Assembly (NCBI GenBank): GCA_025352885.1
Contig: JANXRZ010000240.1
Coordinates: 26,573 to 90,572 of the forward strand
Reading direction: 5' to 3'
DNA length: 64,000 nt
DNA from: Pseudomonadota bacterium
Lineage (GTDB): Bacteria > Pseudomonadota > Gammaproteobacteria > Burkholderiales > SG8-39
Within the stretch, counting starts at the first letter, position 1. The number at the start of each line of letters is the position of its first letter. Shown here piece by piece: positions 44,504 through 53,063 of the stretch. Under the pieces are notes generated by a model. That model saw only the letters and a program-made list of their open reading frames with translations. It was not told the DNA's origin and searched no databases. Made by a program: the position numbers and the translations under genes.

Positions 44504-44526
44504 GCGTTGCACTCCGCGCTCGGGAT

Positions 44527-45267
44527 TCAAGGTGGGCCGAATGATATATCGCCATAGAATGCCACGGCCGTTTCGCCGGTGTTGTCCGTGTCGGTCGACA
44601 CGATCACCCCGCTCACTTGGGGCGGCGCCGTTCCGAACGCCCGGCGATAGTCCGTCGCAATGTTGCGCTCTACGCGCACCCACTTCCCGGTGCGGGCCGA
44701 TCCGCTTTCCGCCACGATCATCGCAACCCGTGGCGTGTAGGCGTTCGGCAAGAACGTGTCCCGCGGCGCCTTGCCGTCCCAGACGTAGCACAGGGCGGCG
44801 GCGGGCACCCGCTCGCCGTAGAGCATTCGCGCAAGTGATAGCTTCATGCGCTCACCCGCGGGAAGCGTTGCGGGATCCACGTCGAACGTGACGTATACGC
44901 GGGCGACGAAGTCATCACCTTCCTTCGTGCGCAAGTCGCCCTTCTCGACCACGCTCATCGCCTTCCAGCGCCAAGAGAGCGTTGGATGGGTCCTGGCATC
45001 GACACGCATCTCGCGTACGATTCCCGAAGCGGAGCGTTCTGCATCAGCGCGCAGCACGACTTCGCCTTCGTCGGCGACCAGCGTATAGCGCGTTTCCGGG
45101 GCGCGATTGCCGAATCCCCACGGCCTGAGCTCATCAGGCAGGCGGCCGCCGGCCTGAAGAGTGGAGAACCGCATGGCGTCGATGCGGGAGGCCTGTGCGC
45201 CGGCGGGTCCGGCGCCTCCCGCCGCTAGGACGCCCGCGGTCAATCGCAGCCATCTCCGACGGTTCAC
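44527..45267 (-). CDS. DUF3047 domain protein, exported
   Basis: 246 residues. An N-terminal Tat-like signal (MNRRRWLRLTAGVLAAGGAGPAGAQ, with RRRWLR) precedes a DUF3047 domain with WKAMSVVEKGDLRTKEGDDFVARVYVTFD, LCYVWDGKAP and VRVERNIATDYRRAFG. DUF3047 proteins are jelly-roll-like periplasmic proteins of unknown function. The ATG overlaps the stop of a glycosyltransferase gene (ATGA), making it the last member of a leftward cluster around an ArsS-family radical SAM gene. Confidence 0.88.
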   Translation of the reverse strand: MNRRRWLRLTAGVLAAGGAGPAGAQASRIDAMRFSTLQAGGRLPDELRPWGFGNRAPETRYTLVADEGEVVLRADAERSASGIVREMRVDARTHPTLSWRWKAMSVVEKGDLRTKEGDDFVARVYVTFDVDPATLPAGERMKLSLARMLYGERVPAAALCYVWDGKAPRDTFLPNAYTPRVAMIVAESGSARTGKWVRVERNIATDYRRAFGTAPPQVSGVIVSTDTDNTGETAVAFYGDISFGPP

Positions 45268-45890
45268 GGCCGCCGCTCCAACAGCGTTCCTGCCTTCAGG
45301 CGATCAAGGTCCGCCGGACGATCGACATCCCAGACCGTGCGCAATTCGCGCCAGCGCCAGCCCAGGCGCGCAAGCTTTTTGCGCGTCTCTTCCATCACCG
45401 ACGGCGTGCTCCAGGAAATCCCCTCGAACAAAGAGGCCGAAGGTCGCGCAAGACCGATCAGCGGATACCCCCCGTCCTCCGCCGGCGCGAAGACGGCGTC
45501 GCATCCCCGCAGCAGTCGCGCAGCCCGGCGAAGGTCGGCGACCGTCAGCGCCGGACAGTCCGCCCCGACAAGGACCATGCGCCGGTGGCGCCGCAATCCA
45601 CCCCGAAAGGCTTCGTGCATTCGCCGGCCGACATCGCCCTCCGACTGGTGTCGCAGCTCTACACCATGACGCTGCGCGAGCGCACGCAGCCATGCGTGAC
45701 CCGCAGGCGCTCCATGCAATTCGACGGGTCCGCAGGCGGCTTTTACAGCGGTGCGGAGAGTGCAATTGAGCAGCCGCGCGTGAAGTTTTGCCGCAGCCTC
45801 GTCGCCGATCGCGGCAGCAAGGCGCGTCTTCACGCGCCCGGCCTGCGGCGCCTTCGCCAGCACGACGACAAGGGTAGAGGGGTCGCGCAT
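45264..45890 (-). CDS. rSAM/selenodomain-associated glycosyltransferase type 1 (TIGR04282, DUF2064)
   Basis: 208 residues with VLAKAPQAGRVKTRLA at the N-terminus, the middle VLVGADCPALT with a D-C-P motif, a DAVFAPAEDGGYPLIGL block and WDVDRPADLDRL at the end. This is the CofC-like nucleotidyl/glycosyltransferase 'transferase 1' that co-occurs with ArsS/SeCys-domain radical SAM proteins. It may activate a sugar or phosphate compound with a nucleotide. It sits between transferase 2 (four-base gap) and the DUF3047 gene (ATGA overlap). Confidence 0.88.
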   Translation of the reverse strand: MRDPSTLVVVLAKAPQAGRVKTRLAAAIGDEAAAKLHARLLNCTLRTAVKAACGPVELHGAPAGHAWLRALAQRHGVELRHQSEGDVGRRMHEAFRGGLRRHRRMVLVGADCPALTVADLRRAARLLRGCDAVFAPAEDGGYPLIGLARPSASLFEGISWSTPSVMEETRKKLARLGWRWRELRTVWDVDRPADLDRLKAGTLLERRP

Positions 45891-45894
45891 CGCC

Positions 45895-46572
45895 TCAGGA
45901 GCGCCGGTTGTAGAGGCGCGCGAGGTTGTCCGGATCGGCGCCGAAAAAATACAGGAGTCGCAACCGCCACATGAGCACCATTGTGGCGACGATGCCGTTA
46001 CCTTCCCACCTGCGCGCCGCGGTAACGACTTTGGCTCGCAGGCACGCGGGAGGGCCGATCTCCTTGAGCGCGCTTGACAGCGCGATGTCCTCCATGAGTG
46101 CAATCGGCGGGAATCCGCCGGCCGCGTCGAACGCCTCGCGCCCGGCGAACATCGCCTGGTCGCCCGTCGCAATGCCGGTAAGCCTCGAACGCAGGTTCAT
46201 CACCGTCCCTACCAGCGCGAGGAGCGGGTGGGACGAATCGAGGCGCACATCGAACCGGCCCCAGCGGCGCTGCTGCAGCGCCCGGGCAATGAGTTCATCG
46301 GCCTTACCTGGCAGGCGCGTGTCGGCATGCAGGAAAAGAAGAGCTTCTCCAGAGGCCGCCCGCGCACCGGCGTTCATCTGGGCCGCACGGCCACGCTGCG
46401 ACGTAAGCACACGATCGGCGAGCGGTTCGGCGCGCAGGCGCGTGGCATCGGCGCTTCCGCCGTCGACTACGATGACTTCATGGCCGCGCTCGCGCAGCGG
46501 CTGGAGCGCGCCAAGGCAATCTGCTATGCGCGCTTCCTCATCCAGGACGGGAACGACAATCGAGATGCGCAT
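45895..46572 (-). CDS. rSAM/selenodomain-associated glycosyltransferase type 2 (TIGR04283, GT2)
   Basis: 225 residues of the GT-A (GT2) fold: SIVVPVLDEEARI at the N-terminus, VIVVDGGSADAT, LLFLHADTRLP as the D-x-D equivalent, and GDQAMFAGREAFDAAGGFPPIALMEDI. The MFAGREAFDAAGGFP block is characteristic of 'transferase 2' associated with ArsS-like radical SAM genes. A short hydrophobic stretch near the C-terminus suggests membrane contact. It is followed by transferase 1 after four bases. In arsenosugar models these transferases would add sugar groups to the product. Confidence 0.88.
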   Translation of the reverse strand: MRISIVVPVLDEEARIADCLGALQPLRERGHEVIVVDGGSADATRLRAEPLADRVLTSQRGRAAQMNAGARAASGEALLFLHADTRLPGKADELIARALQQRRWGRFDVRLDSSHPLLALVGTVMNLRSRLTGIATGDQAMFAGREAFDAAGGFPPIALMEDIALSSALKEIGPPACLRAKVVTAARRWEGNGIVATMVLMWRLRLLYFFGADPDNLARLYNRRS

Positions 46573-46591
46573 TCCGTAGCCGAGCGCCCGT

Positions 46592-47383
46592 TCATTTTCG
46601 GGCGTCGTTGAGGCTCCAGTCGTATTCGAGGAATGAAAGGGGCGCCTTGCCCTCGGCAACGACCTTTTGGCCTTCCGGCGTCTCGGCGAGGACTTTCGCG
46701 TACTTCGCAAAGTACTGCTCGCGCATGCCGAAGTCCTCCTTGAACCAGTCGAAGATCTTGGAGACCTCGAGCTTCCCGTTTTCATAGCGATTGCGCGAGC
46801 GGTCGGAGAGGAACCGGATCGCCTGCTCATCGAGCTGCCGCTCGAGTTTTGCGGCCGTATACGCTTCCTCGCGCAGCATGGGGCAGCCGATGGACGCGCA
46901 ATTCAATGCGTAGTGCACCCTGGGCTCGTTATACGCGCCCGGTTTGCGCAAGGTCTCGTGTTCGATCTGGTCCAGGAAGGATTCGCGCCCGAACAGCGTG
47001 AAGAATTTATCCTTCCAGGGATTGCCGAACACGGTGCCGAAATCGCGGATGGACTTGAGGTTCGGGTACCGGGTGAGGATCTTCTCGACGGTGAATGCGT
47101 TGTAGGCGTTGATGAGGAACGCCATGCGCTGCTCCCTCGACCAGCCGTTGAATTCGGCCTCGGGCACTTTGGAGAGCGTGTCGAGATAGGCCTTGAGCGC
47201 GGGGCGCTCCCTGGCGAATTCCGCATAACGCACCTGCGAGGCCTTGCCGCCCTGCAGCACCACTACGTTTTTGCCCAGCAGCGCGTCCCACGCCTTGTGC
47301 GAGTGGTCGAACCCCTGCGCCATGGCGCCGCCACAAAGGCACAACAACAAGCCGGCAACCAGGCTCGCCACAAATCGGTTCAT
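46592..47383 (-). CDS. DUF547 domain protein, exported
   Basis: 263 residues. A signal peptide (MNRFVASLVAGLLLCLCGGAMAQG) is followed by a DUF547 domain: FLINAYNAFTVEKILTRYP, a mid-protein RVHYALNCASIGCPML and SKIFDWFKEDFG. The papain-like folds proposed for DUF547 rest on the Asn-rich/Cys/His positions visible here, but no activity is established to my knowledge. ATG 47383 is chosen over 47401 because GAGG lies six bases before it and it avoids overlapping the upstream stop. It lies in the ArsS cluster. Confidence 0.88.
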   Translation of the reverse strand: MNRFVASLVAGLLLCLCGGAMAQGFDHSHKAWDALLGKNVVVLQGGKASQVRYAEFARERPALKAYLDTLSKVPEAEFNGWSREQRMAFLINAYNAFTVEKILTRYPNLKSIRDFGTVFGNPWKDKFFTLFGRESFLDQIEHETLRKPGAYNEPRVHYALNCASIGCPMLREEAYTAAKLERQLDEQAIRFLSDRSRNRYENGKLEVSKIFDWFKEDFGMREQYFAKYAKVLAETPEGQKVVAEGKAPLSFLEYDWSLNDARK

Positions 47384-47385
47384 GT

Positions 47386-49536
47386 TCAGCCTCGCATCCA
47401 TGTGTGGAATTTCTCGATCCGCGCAAGCCAAGCCTGCGGCGCATGCGCTTTCTTCCAGACTCCCGCGGCAAACTTGTTGGCCTCGACCATTGTCGGGTAG
47501 ATGTGGATTGTGCCGAGGATCTTGTTCAGCCCCAGCCCATGACGCATGGCGGTCACGAATTCGGCGATGAGGTCCCCGGCGTGCTCGCCGACGATGGTCG
47601 CGCCGAGGATCGTGTCCTTGCCCGGCACCGTGAGCACCTTTACGAAGCCGTGCGCTTCCTCATCGGCGATCGCGCGATCGAGGTCGTCGATGCCGTACAC
47701 CGACACTTCGACCGGGATACCCTTCTCATTGGCTTCCGTTTCGTTCAATCCGACGCGCGCGACCTCGGGGTCCGTAAACGTCGCCCACGGAATCACGGAA
47801 TAGTCCGCCCGGAACTTCTTCAGGCCACCGAAGAGCGAGTTGACCGATGCGTACCACGCCTGATGGGAGGCGGTATGCGTGAACTGGTAAGGGCCGGCCA
47901 CGTCGCCGCAGGCATAGATGTTCGGATAGATCGTCTGCAGGTACTCGTTCGTCTGCACGGTGCGTGTCTTGGTCAGCGGGATGCCGAGCTCCTCGATCCC
48001 ATAGCCCGTCACGCGCGGCGCCCGGCCTACCGCCACGAGGACGGCGTCGAACTCGATGCGCACCTCGCCACCTTCGCGCTCGCAGACCAGCACCTTGCGC
48101 CCGTCGTCCTGCAGGAACTGCTTCGCCTTGTGCCCGACCAGCACATCGACGCCTTCTTCGCGGAACTTATTGGTCACCATCTCGGATATTTCCGGGTCTT
48201 CGCGGATCATGATCCGCGGCAGCATCTCCACCTGCGTGACTTTGGCGCCGAGGCGGCAGAACGCCTGCGCAAGCTCGCACCCGATCGGCCCGCCGCCGAG
48301 CACCACGAGGCGCTTCGGAAGCGTACGCAAGGACCAGAGCGATTCCGACGTGAGGTAACCGATCGTGTCCAGGCCCGGGATGGGCGGCACGAAGGGCGCG
48401 GCGCCCGCCGCGATCACGATGGAACGCGTAGTCAGCGTGCGCGTGGCTCCGCCAGCCTCGCGAATCTCCACTTCCCAGGGCGAGAGCATCTTTGCCTCAC
48501 CCATGACGCATTCCACGCCAAGCGACGTGTACCGCTCGACCGAGTCGTGCGGCTCGATGGTCTTGACGACGCGCTGGACGCGCTCCATCACGTCGGCAAA
48601 GTCGAATTCGACTTCGGCGCTCTTCAGCCCGTACTCCTTCGCGCGCCGCATTTGCGCGAGCACTCGGGCCGTTTTGATCAACGCCTTGGAAGGTACGCAG
48701 CCCGTGTTCAGGCAGTCGCCGCCCATTTCGTGCTTTTCGATCAGCGTGACTTTCGCCTTGACGACCGCCGCGATCAACGCTGCGACGAGGCCGCCGGACC
48801 CGGCCCCGATCACGACCATGTTGCGATCGAATTTCGCGGGCTTGGTCCAGCGCGCGTATACCTTGCGCGCCTTGAAGAAATCGATTGCCTTCGAAGCAAT
48901 GAGCGGAAACAGCCCCAGCAATACGAATGCGCCGATCAGTCCCGGCGAAAGGATCCCCGACAACGATTCGAGCCGCGCGAGCTGCGTGCCGGCATTCACG
49001 TAGACCAGCGTCCCGGCCAGCATGCCGACCTGGCTTACCCAATAGAACGTCCGAGCGCGCAGCGGCGTGAGGCCCATTGCGAGGTTGACCACGAAGAACG
49101 GCACGACCGGGATGAGGCGCAGCGTAAAGAGGTACAGCGCACCCTCTCGCTCCACGCCGTCGTTGATCCGCTTGAGGGTGGTCCCGAATTTCGACTGGAC
49201 CCAGTCACGCAGGAGGAACCGCGAGGCCAGGAACGCCAAGGTGGCCCCGATCGACGAGGCGAATGAAACGATGAGGGTGCCCCAACCCAGGCCGAAGATG
49301 GCGCCCGCGGCCAGCGTCAATATCGTTGCGCCCGGCAACGACAACCCGGTCACCGCGACATAAAGCGCGAAGAAGCACAGGGCCGTGACGAAAGGATGGC
49401 TCTCGTACCAGGCCCCAATGGCCGCCTGGTGAGCCTGCACCTGCTCGAAGCTGAGGTATCGGTGGCCGCCGAGCGCGAAGAAGGCCCCGACCGCCACGGC
49501 GATCCCGGCCAGCACGACAAGCTTCGACTTCCTCAT
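47386..49536 (-). CDS. TVP38/TMEM64 membrane domain fused to a flavin disulfide reductase
   Basis: 716 residues. Residues 1-225 form a TVP38/TMEM64 (DedA-related) domain with SLPGATILTLAAGAIFGLGWG, LRLIPVVPFFVVNLAMG and several helices. Residues about 238-716 form a complete class I flavin disulfide reductase (mercuric reductase/lipoamide dehydrogenase-like): GAGSGGLVAA FAD loop, the redox pair GGDCLNTGCVPSK, an NAD(P)H-binding GGGPIGCELAQAFCRLG and a dimerisation domain ending VHIYPTMVEANKF with an His-Tyr-Pro turn. A reductase anchored in the membrane by a lipid-flippase-like fold could deliver electrons to a periplasmic or membrane thiol; the partner is unknown. Part of the ArsS cluster. 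Confidence 0.92.
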   Translation of the reverse strand: MRKSKLVVLAGIAVAVGAFFALGGHRYLSFEQVQAHQAAIGAWYESHPFVTALCFFALYVAVTGLSLPGATILTLAAGAIFGLGWGTLIVSFASSIGATLAFLASRFLLRDWVQSKFGTTLKRINDGVEREGALYLFTLRLIPVVPFFVVNLAMGLTPLRARTFYWVSQVGMLAGTLVYVNAGTQLARLESLSGILSPGLIGAFVLLGLFPLIASKAIDFFKARKVYARWTKPAKFDRNMVVIGAGSGGLVAALIAAVVKAKVTLIEKHEMGGDCLNTGCVPSKALIKTARVLAQMRRAKEYGLKSAEVEFDFADVMERVQRVVKTIEPHDSVERYTSLGVECVMGEAKMLSPWEVEIREAGGATRTLTTRSIVIAAGAAPFVPPIPGLDTIGYLTSESLWSLRTLPKRLVVLGGGPIGCELAQAFCRLGAKVTQVEMLPRIMIREDPEISEMVTNKFREEGVDVLVGHKAKQFLQDDGRKVLVCEREGGEVRIEFDAVLVAVGRAPRVTGYGIEELGIPLTKTRTVQTNEYLQTIYPNIYACGDVAGPYQFTHTASHQAWYASVNSLFGGLKKFRADYSVIPWATFTDPEVARVGLNETEANEKGIPVEVSVYGIDDLDRAIADEEAHGFVKVLTVPGKDTILGATIVGEHAGDLIAEFVTAMRHGLGLNKILGTIHIYPTMVEANKFAAGVWKKAHAPQAWLARIEKFHTWMRG

Positions 49537-49599
49537 GAGACGCGTCCCCCTGCCCTTCGTCCTTCCCTTGCCTTGCCCGGACCTGCGGGGCCCGGAATC

Positions 49600-50565
49600 T
49601 TACAGCGCGAGTTCTGGCTCAGCCTGCCTGCCCAAGCGAACCGCGTCTCCCATGGTGTAGGTCGGGCCCTGGGTGATTCGGTTGAAATAGGACATGTGCG
49701 CATCGGACCCCGCCGGCCACTGCTCGAGGAAGCGCGGCTTCCAGGCCTCGGCGTCATACACGACAGAAACCGCGTCCACATGAACGCCTTGGACGGTCGT
49801 GCCATAGAGCGCCCGGCCCTCCGGGGGGTGGACCGAGATGCGCGTCGCGATACCGTGCAGCGCGCCGCGAAAATTCGGCATCCCCGCCGCGCCATTGTTG
49901 ATGAGGACGGCTTCGCGTGGCACATCGGCAATGCGCTGGAGCACCGGTAGGCAGGTGTGGCTGCTGGCCATGATGCTCACGCCCGAAGATCCGAATGCAG
50001 CACGGGCGGCGGCAAGCCCTTCGGCCGTGGCGAGCGCCTCCTGCGAAAATGCCCAGCCGGCAAGCGAACCGCCATCGCCGTGGACGATGCCGACCTTGAC
50101 GCCTGCGACCCGCGCGACAATGAACATGGGCAACGCGCCCAGCCGGGCAGTCAATTCGGGGAACTGCTGCGCCGTTTCGCGCAGGCGCTCCTGGATCCGG
50201 TTCGAGCGCATCACTTCCGCATCGCCCACCCAGTCGGGATAGCCGCACCCGCATCCGGCGTCCTTTCCGGGCTGCGCGAGTTCTGTCTCCACGTTTCCGC
50301 GCGTCGCCAGGTGCGCGAGCACTGTTTCATTGATGCGTCGAAAGTCTTCCGGATTTACATCGAACCAGTTGAAATCGCCATTGAAGACCAGCCGGGCACC
50401 CGGTTCCGAGGCAACGAGGTCGAGCAGGGCGTCAAGCGCCAAGGGATTGCCGTACAACCCGCCCGCGACATACAGGGTGTCGGCGGCGAGGGAAGGTTCC
50501 GCACGCAAAGCTTCTGCGCCATACCGGTAACTTACGGGACAGGCGCGGCCCGGGCCTTCAGCCAT
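49600..50565 (-). CDS. Metallophosphoesterase-like protein
   Basis: 321 residues from ATG 50565. Metal-ligand blocks run in calcineurin-like order: LYVAGGLYGN, NGDFNWFD, ATRGNVE, IVHGDGGS and SHTCLP; the usual GD and GNH elements appear as GDF and GNV. A cysteine pair in CGCGYPDW is unusual for the family and may relate to the thiol or arsenic chemistry suggested by the neighbours. It overlaps the ArsS-like gene by eight bases. An in-frame ATG at 50610 is the alternative start. The substrate is unknown. Confidence 0.78.
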   Translation of the reverse strand: MAEGPGRACPVSYRYGAEALRAEPSLAADTLYVAGGLYGNPLALDALLDLVASEPGARLVFNGDFNWFDVNPEDFRRINETVLAHLATRGNVETELAQPGKDAGCGCGYPDWVGDAEVMRSNRIQERLRETAQQFPELTARLGALPMFIVARVAGVKVGIVHGDGGSLAGWAFSQEALATAEGLAAARAAFGSSGVSIMASSHTCLPVLQRIADVPREAVLINNGAAGMPNFRGALHGIATRISVHPPEGRALYGTTVQGVHVDAVSVVYDAEAWKPRFLEQWPAGSDAHMSYFNRITQGPTYTMGDAVRLGRQAEPELAL

Positions 50566-51523
50566 CCAGCGCGCCGCCGCAGGAGGAGCCTTGGCCGGCC
50601 GTACAGCCATAACAATGGTCGCGCACCGAGATCGGGTTGCCCGCGAGGTCGCGCCCGATGAGGTCGGACAGTTGCGGGCGACGCTTGCCTTCGATGACCA
50701 GCGGCAGGCCGAGCATCTGGTTGAAATCGCAGTCGTACACGGCGCCTTGCCAGTCGACTGAGAGGAGCGACCGGCACATGACGCCTTCCAGGTTTTCGTC
50801 CCGGTGGGCGCCCTTGAGCAGCGTCATGTAGTCGCCAAACTGTCCCTTGGAAACGAGCGTGCTGCCGAACCGCTGGATCGGCATGTTCGCCAGCGTGTAC
50901 AGGCGGTTGAAAACGATGCCGTGCCGCGAGCCAAGCTCGCGTTTGTAATCGGCCTCGAGCGCCTCCTGGCCAGGGGGCAGCGAGGGGCCCTGGGGGTTGT
51001 AGACGAGGTTGAGCACGAGACCGCTGCCGTCCTTGCCATAGCCGAGCGCATTGAGGCGCACCAGACCCGCGATGCTCTTTTCGTAGACTCCCTTGCCTCT
51101 TTGGCGATCGACAAGGTCTTCCGTGTAGCAAGGCAGGGACGCGGTGATCTCGACTTCGTTTGCGGCGAGGAATTCGGCGAGCCCTTCCTGGCCCGGCTCC
51201 TCGAGGATCGTGAGGTTGCATCGGTCGATGATTCGGGTACCCAGCTCACGCGCGCGGCTCACGAGCTCGCGGAAATGCGGGTTGAGCTCAGGCGCGCCGC
51301 CGGTGACGTCCAGCGTGCGGATCCCGGCCACCGCAATGAACGACAGCACATCGCCGATCGTCTCGCGGGACATCAGCTCCGTGCGCGTCGGCCCGGCGTT
51401 TACATGGCAATGCAGGCAGCTCTGGTTGCATTTGTATCCCAGGTTGACCTGCAGGGTTTCCAGGCGGCCGCGGCGAAGCGCGGGAAACCCGAATTGCTGG
51501 ATCAACGGTAATGTGGCGTGCAC
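50558..51523 (-). CDS. ArsS-family radical SAM protein (TIGR04167, DUF3641)
   Basis: 321 residues. CNQSCLHCH (CxxxCxxC) near residue 31 binds the [4Fe-4S] cluster; TGGAPELN and RCNLTIL are the SAM-binding and barrel motifs. The C-terminal domain ends with CYGCTAGQGSSCGGAL, the cysteine-rich tail of the ArsS/SeCys-domain family (selenocysteine in some relatives; here ordinary cysteines). ArsS proteins make arsenosugar precursors by adding a 5'-deoxyadenosyl group to dimethylarsinite in cyanobacteria. Start GTG 51523 has GAGGA eight bases upstream. The arsenic role is inference here, since no arsM is in the window. Confidence 0.87.
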   Translation of the reverse strand: MHATLPLIQQFGFPALRRGRLETLQVNLGYKCNQSCLHCHVNAGPTRTELMSRETIGDVLSFIAVAGIRTLDVTGGAPELNPHFRELVSRARELGTRIIDRCNLTILEEPGQEGLAEFLAANEVEITASLPCYTEDLVDRQRGKGVYEKSIAGLVRLNALGYGKDGSGLVLNLVYNPQGPSLPPGQEALEADYKRELGSRHGIVFNRLYTLANMPIQRFGSTLVSKGQFGDYMTLLKGAHRDENLEGVMCRSLLSVDWQGAVYDCDFNQMLGLPLVIEGKRRPQLSDLIGRDLAGNPISVRDHCYGCTAGQGSSCGGALDG

Positions 51524-51613
51524 TCTTCGATTCCTCGTGGATGGGTTGGGTGGCTGTCGCGCGTGCCCGGAGAACAGAAGTTTGTCGCAAGGGCGGCGAC
51601 TTTCCTTACAGCC

Positions 51614-52186
51614 TCAGGGGGGCGGCCAGACCGTGCCGTTCTGCATGCGTTCGTCGAGGACGCTCACGAGGCGGGAGCTTGTGGCGCGCAGCCGCTGGGA
51701 GAGCATCAGCACGAATTCCATCAGGATCTTGGCGCCCAGCATCGGCTGCTCGACGATGATACGGGCCAGGTTTTCCCGGTTCAGCACGGCGATCATCGTG
51801 GGCTGGTCCGCAATACAGGTGGCAAAGCGCGGTTCCCCGTCGATCATGGACATCTCGCCAAGGGTCTTGCCCGCATCGACCACGGCGATCACCTGCTGGG
51901 TGTTCCAGCGGTCGCGCTTCATCACCTCGACCCGCCCTTCGATGATCATGAGCATGAAATCGCCGCCTTCACCTTCGCGGATGATCTCCGCGCCCTGCCC
52001 GCACATGTAAACGTCCATGAAGTGGGACAGCAGGCGAACCTCTGCGTGCGAAAAATTTTCGAGGAGGTTGCATTTCGGGATCAATGCATGGATCTGCCCC
52101 GAGAATTTGGTCGCATCGCCCAGAAAGTCGAGGTGGGCCAGCTGGTTTGGGCGATCGGACATGGGCATGGCGGCTTTGCGGTCCAT
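51614..52186 (-). CDS. Cyclic nucleotide-binding domain protein without output domain
   Basis: 190 residues. One cNMP-binding domain: GAEIIREGEGGDFMLMIIEGRVEV, the phosphate-binding cassette GKTLGEMSMIDGEPRFATCIA, in which the E and the R contact the nucleotide in CRP-like proteins. There is a C-terminal helix but no HTH. It may allosterically control a partner protein. It is one base away from the UbiA-like gene upstream and 90 bases ahead of the ArsS-like gene, inside the same leftward run. Confidence 0.87.
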   Translation of the reverse strand: MDRKAAMPMSDRPNQLAHLDFLGDATKFSGQIHALIPKCNLLENFSHAEVRLLSHFMDVYMCGQGAEIIREGEGGDFMLMIIEGRVEVMKRDRWNTQQVIAVVDAGKTLGEMSMIDGEPRFATCIADQPTMIAVLNRENLARIIVEQPMLGAKILMEFVLMLSQRLRATSSRLVSVLDERMQNGTVWPPP

Positions 52187-52187
52187 T

Positions 52188-53063
52188 CTAGCCGATCAGA
52201 AGCACCACGGCCGTCATCCAACCCGCCGCCGACCCGAGCAACCACGGGTCGTCCAGGAGCTCGTTCGAGGGATTGCCTCCCCCACCCCGATGGCGCAGGA
52301 GAAATAGATAACGAAATGTCCCGAACAAGACGAACGGCAGCGTCAGCGTAAGGTCGGTGCCGTGCTCCGCCAGGGTCGTGGCGGACACCGTATAAAACCC
52401 GTACGCGATCATCATCCCCAGCGCGCACATGAGCACCGCCGCATCGAGGAACGATTCGCTGTACGCATCGAGCACGGGACGGTGCCGGCCCGCGTCTTCG
52501 GCCAGGCGAATGAGCTCGGCGCGGCGCTTCGCAAAGCCGAGGAACAGCGTCACGAGAAAACCGCAGAACAGGAGCCACCGGGACGGCTCGATGCCGATCC
52601 CAAGCGTGCCGGCAAGGATGCGCAACATGAATCCCGAGGCGATGATGAAGACGTCCACTACCGGGATTCGCTTCAGTCCCAGCGAGTACGCAAGGTTCAG
52701 CAGCGCATAAAGCAGGAGGATTACGGCGACCAGCGTACTGACATAAGCGCCCAGCGCCAATGCGGCGATTGCCAGCACCAGCGCGAACAGGACGGCCGCC
52801 CGGACACTGATTTCGCCGCTCGCGATCGGCCGCGAGCGCTTGTCCGGATGGTCCCGGTCGCGCTCCCGGTCGAAGCAGTCGTTCATCGCATAGACCGCAC
52901 TCGACATGAGGCAGAAAGCAACGGTTGCAAGCAGCGCGGCCGAGAGCATGTCGGGCTGGGCGAGGCCATGGCCGAAAATCAGGCCCGGCAGCACGAAAGC
53001 GTTCTTGATCCATTGCTGCGGGCGGGCCAGCCGGGCTAGTCCCCGGACGCTCATCTTCCGCAT
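52188..53063 (-). CDS. UbiA-family decaprenyl-phosphate phosphoribosyltransferase-like enzyme
   Basis: 291 residues with eight to nine helices. RPQQWIKNAFV, NDCFDRERDRDHPDKRSRPIASG (Asp-rich NDxxDxxxD with KRxRPIASG) and a second aspartate-rich loop match the DPPR synthase branch (UbiA_DPPR) that transfers phosphoribose from PRPP to decaprenyl phosphate. This supplies lipid-linked ribose or arabinose donors. The following GT39-type gene overlaps it by 13 bases, suggesting a joint lipid-linked glycosylation step. Confidence 0.86.
   Translation of the reverse strand: MRKMSVRGLARLARPQQWIKNAFVLPGLIFGHGLAQPDMLSAALLATVAFCLMSSAVYAMNDCFDRERDRDHPDKRSRPIASGEISVRAAVLFALVLAIAALALGAYVSTLVAVILLLYALLNLAYSLGLKRIPVVDVFIIASGFMLRILAGTLGIGIEPSRWLLFCGFLVTLFLGFAKRRAELIRLAEDAGRHRPVLDAYSESFLDAAVLMCALGMMIAYGFYTVSATTLAEHGTDLTLTLPFVLFGTFRYLFLLRHRGGGGNPSNELLDDPWLLGSAAGWMTAVVLLIG

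Noticed and set aside
47404..49266. 620-residue plus-strand frame opposite the TVP38-reductase fusion
   Set aside because: Long only because of GC bias; the minus-strand protein has complete FAD and redox motifs.
50558..51523. Selenocysteine in the ArsS-like tail
   Set aside because: The tail codons are ordinary cysteine codons and no in-frame TGA or SECIS-like need is seen.
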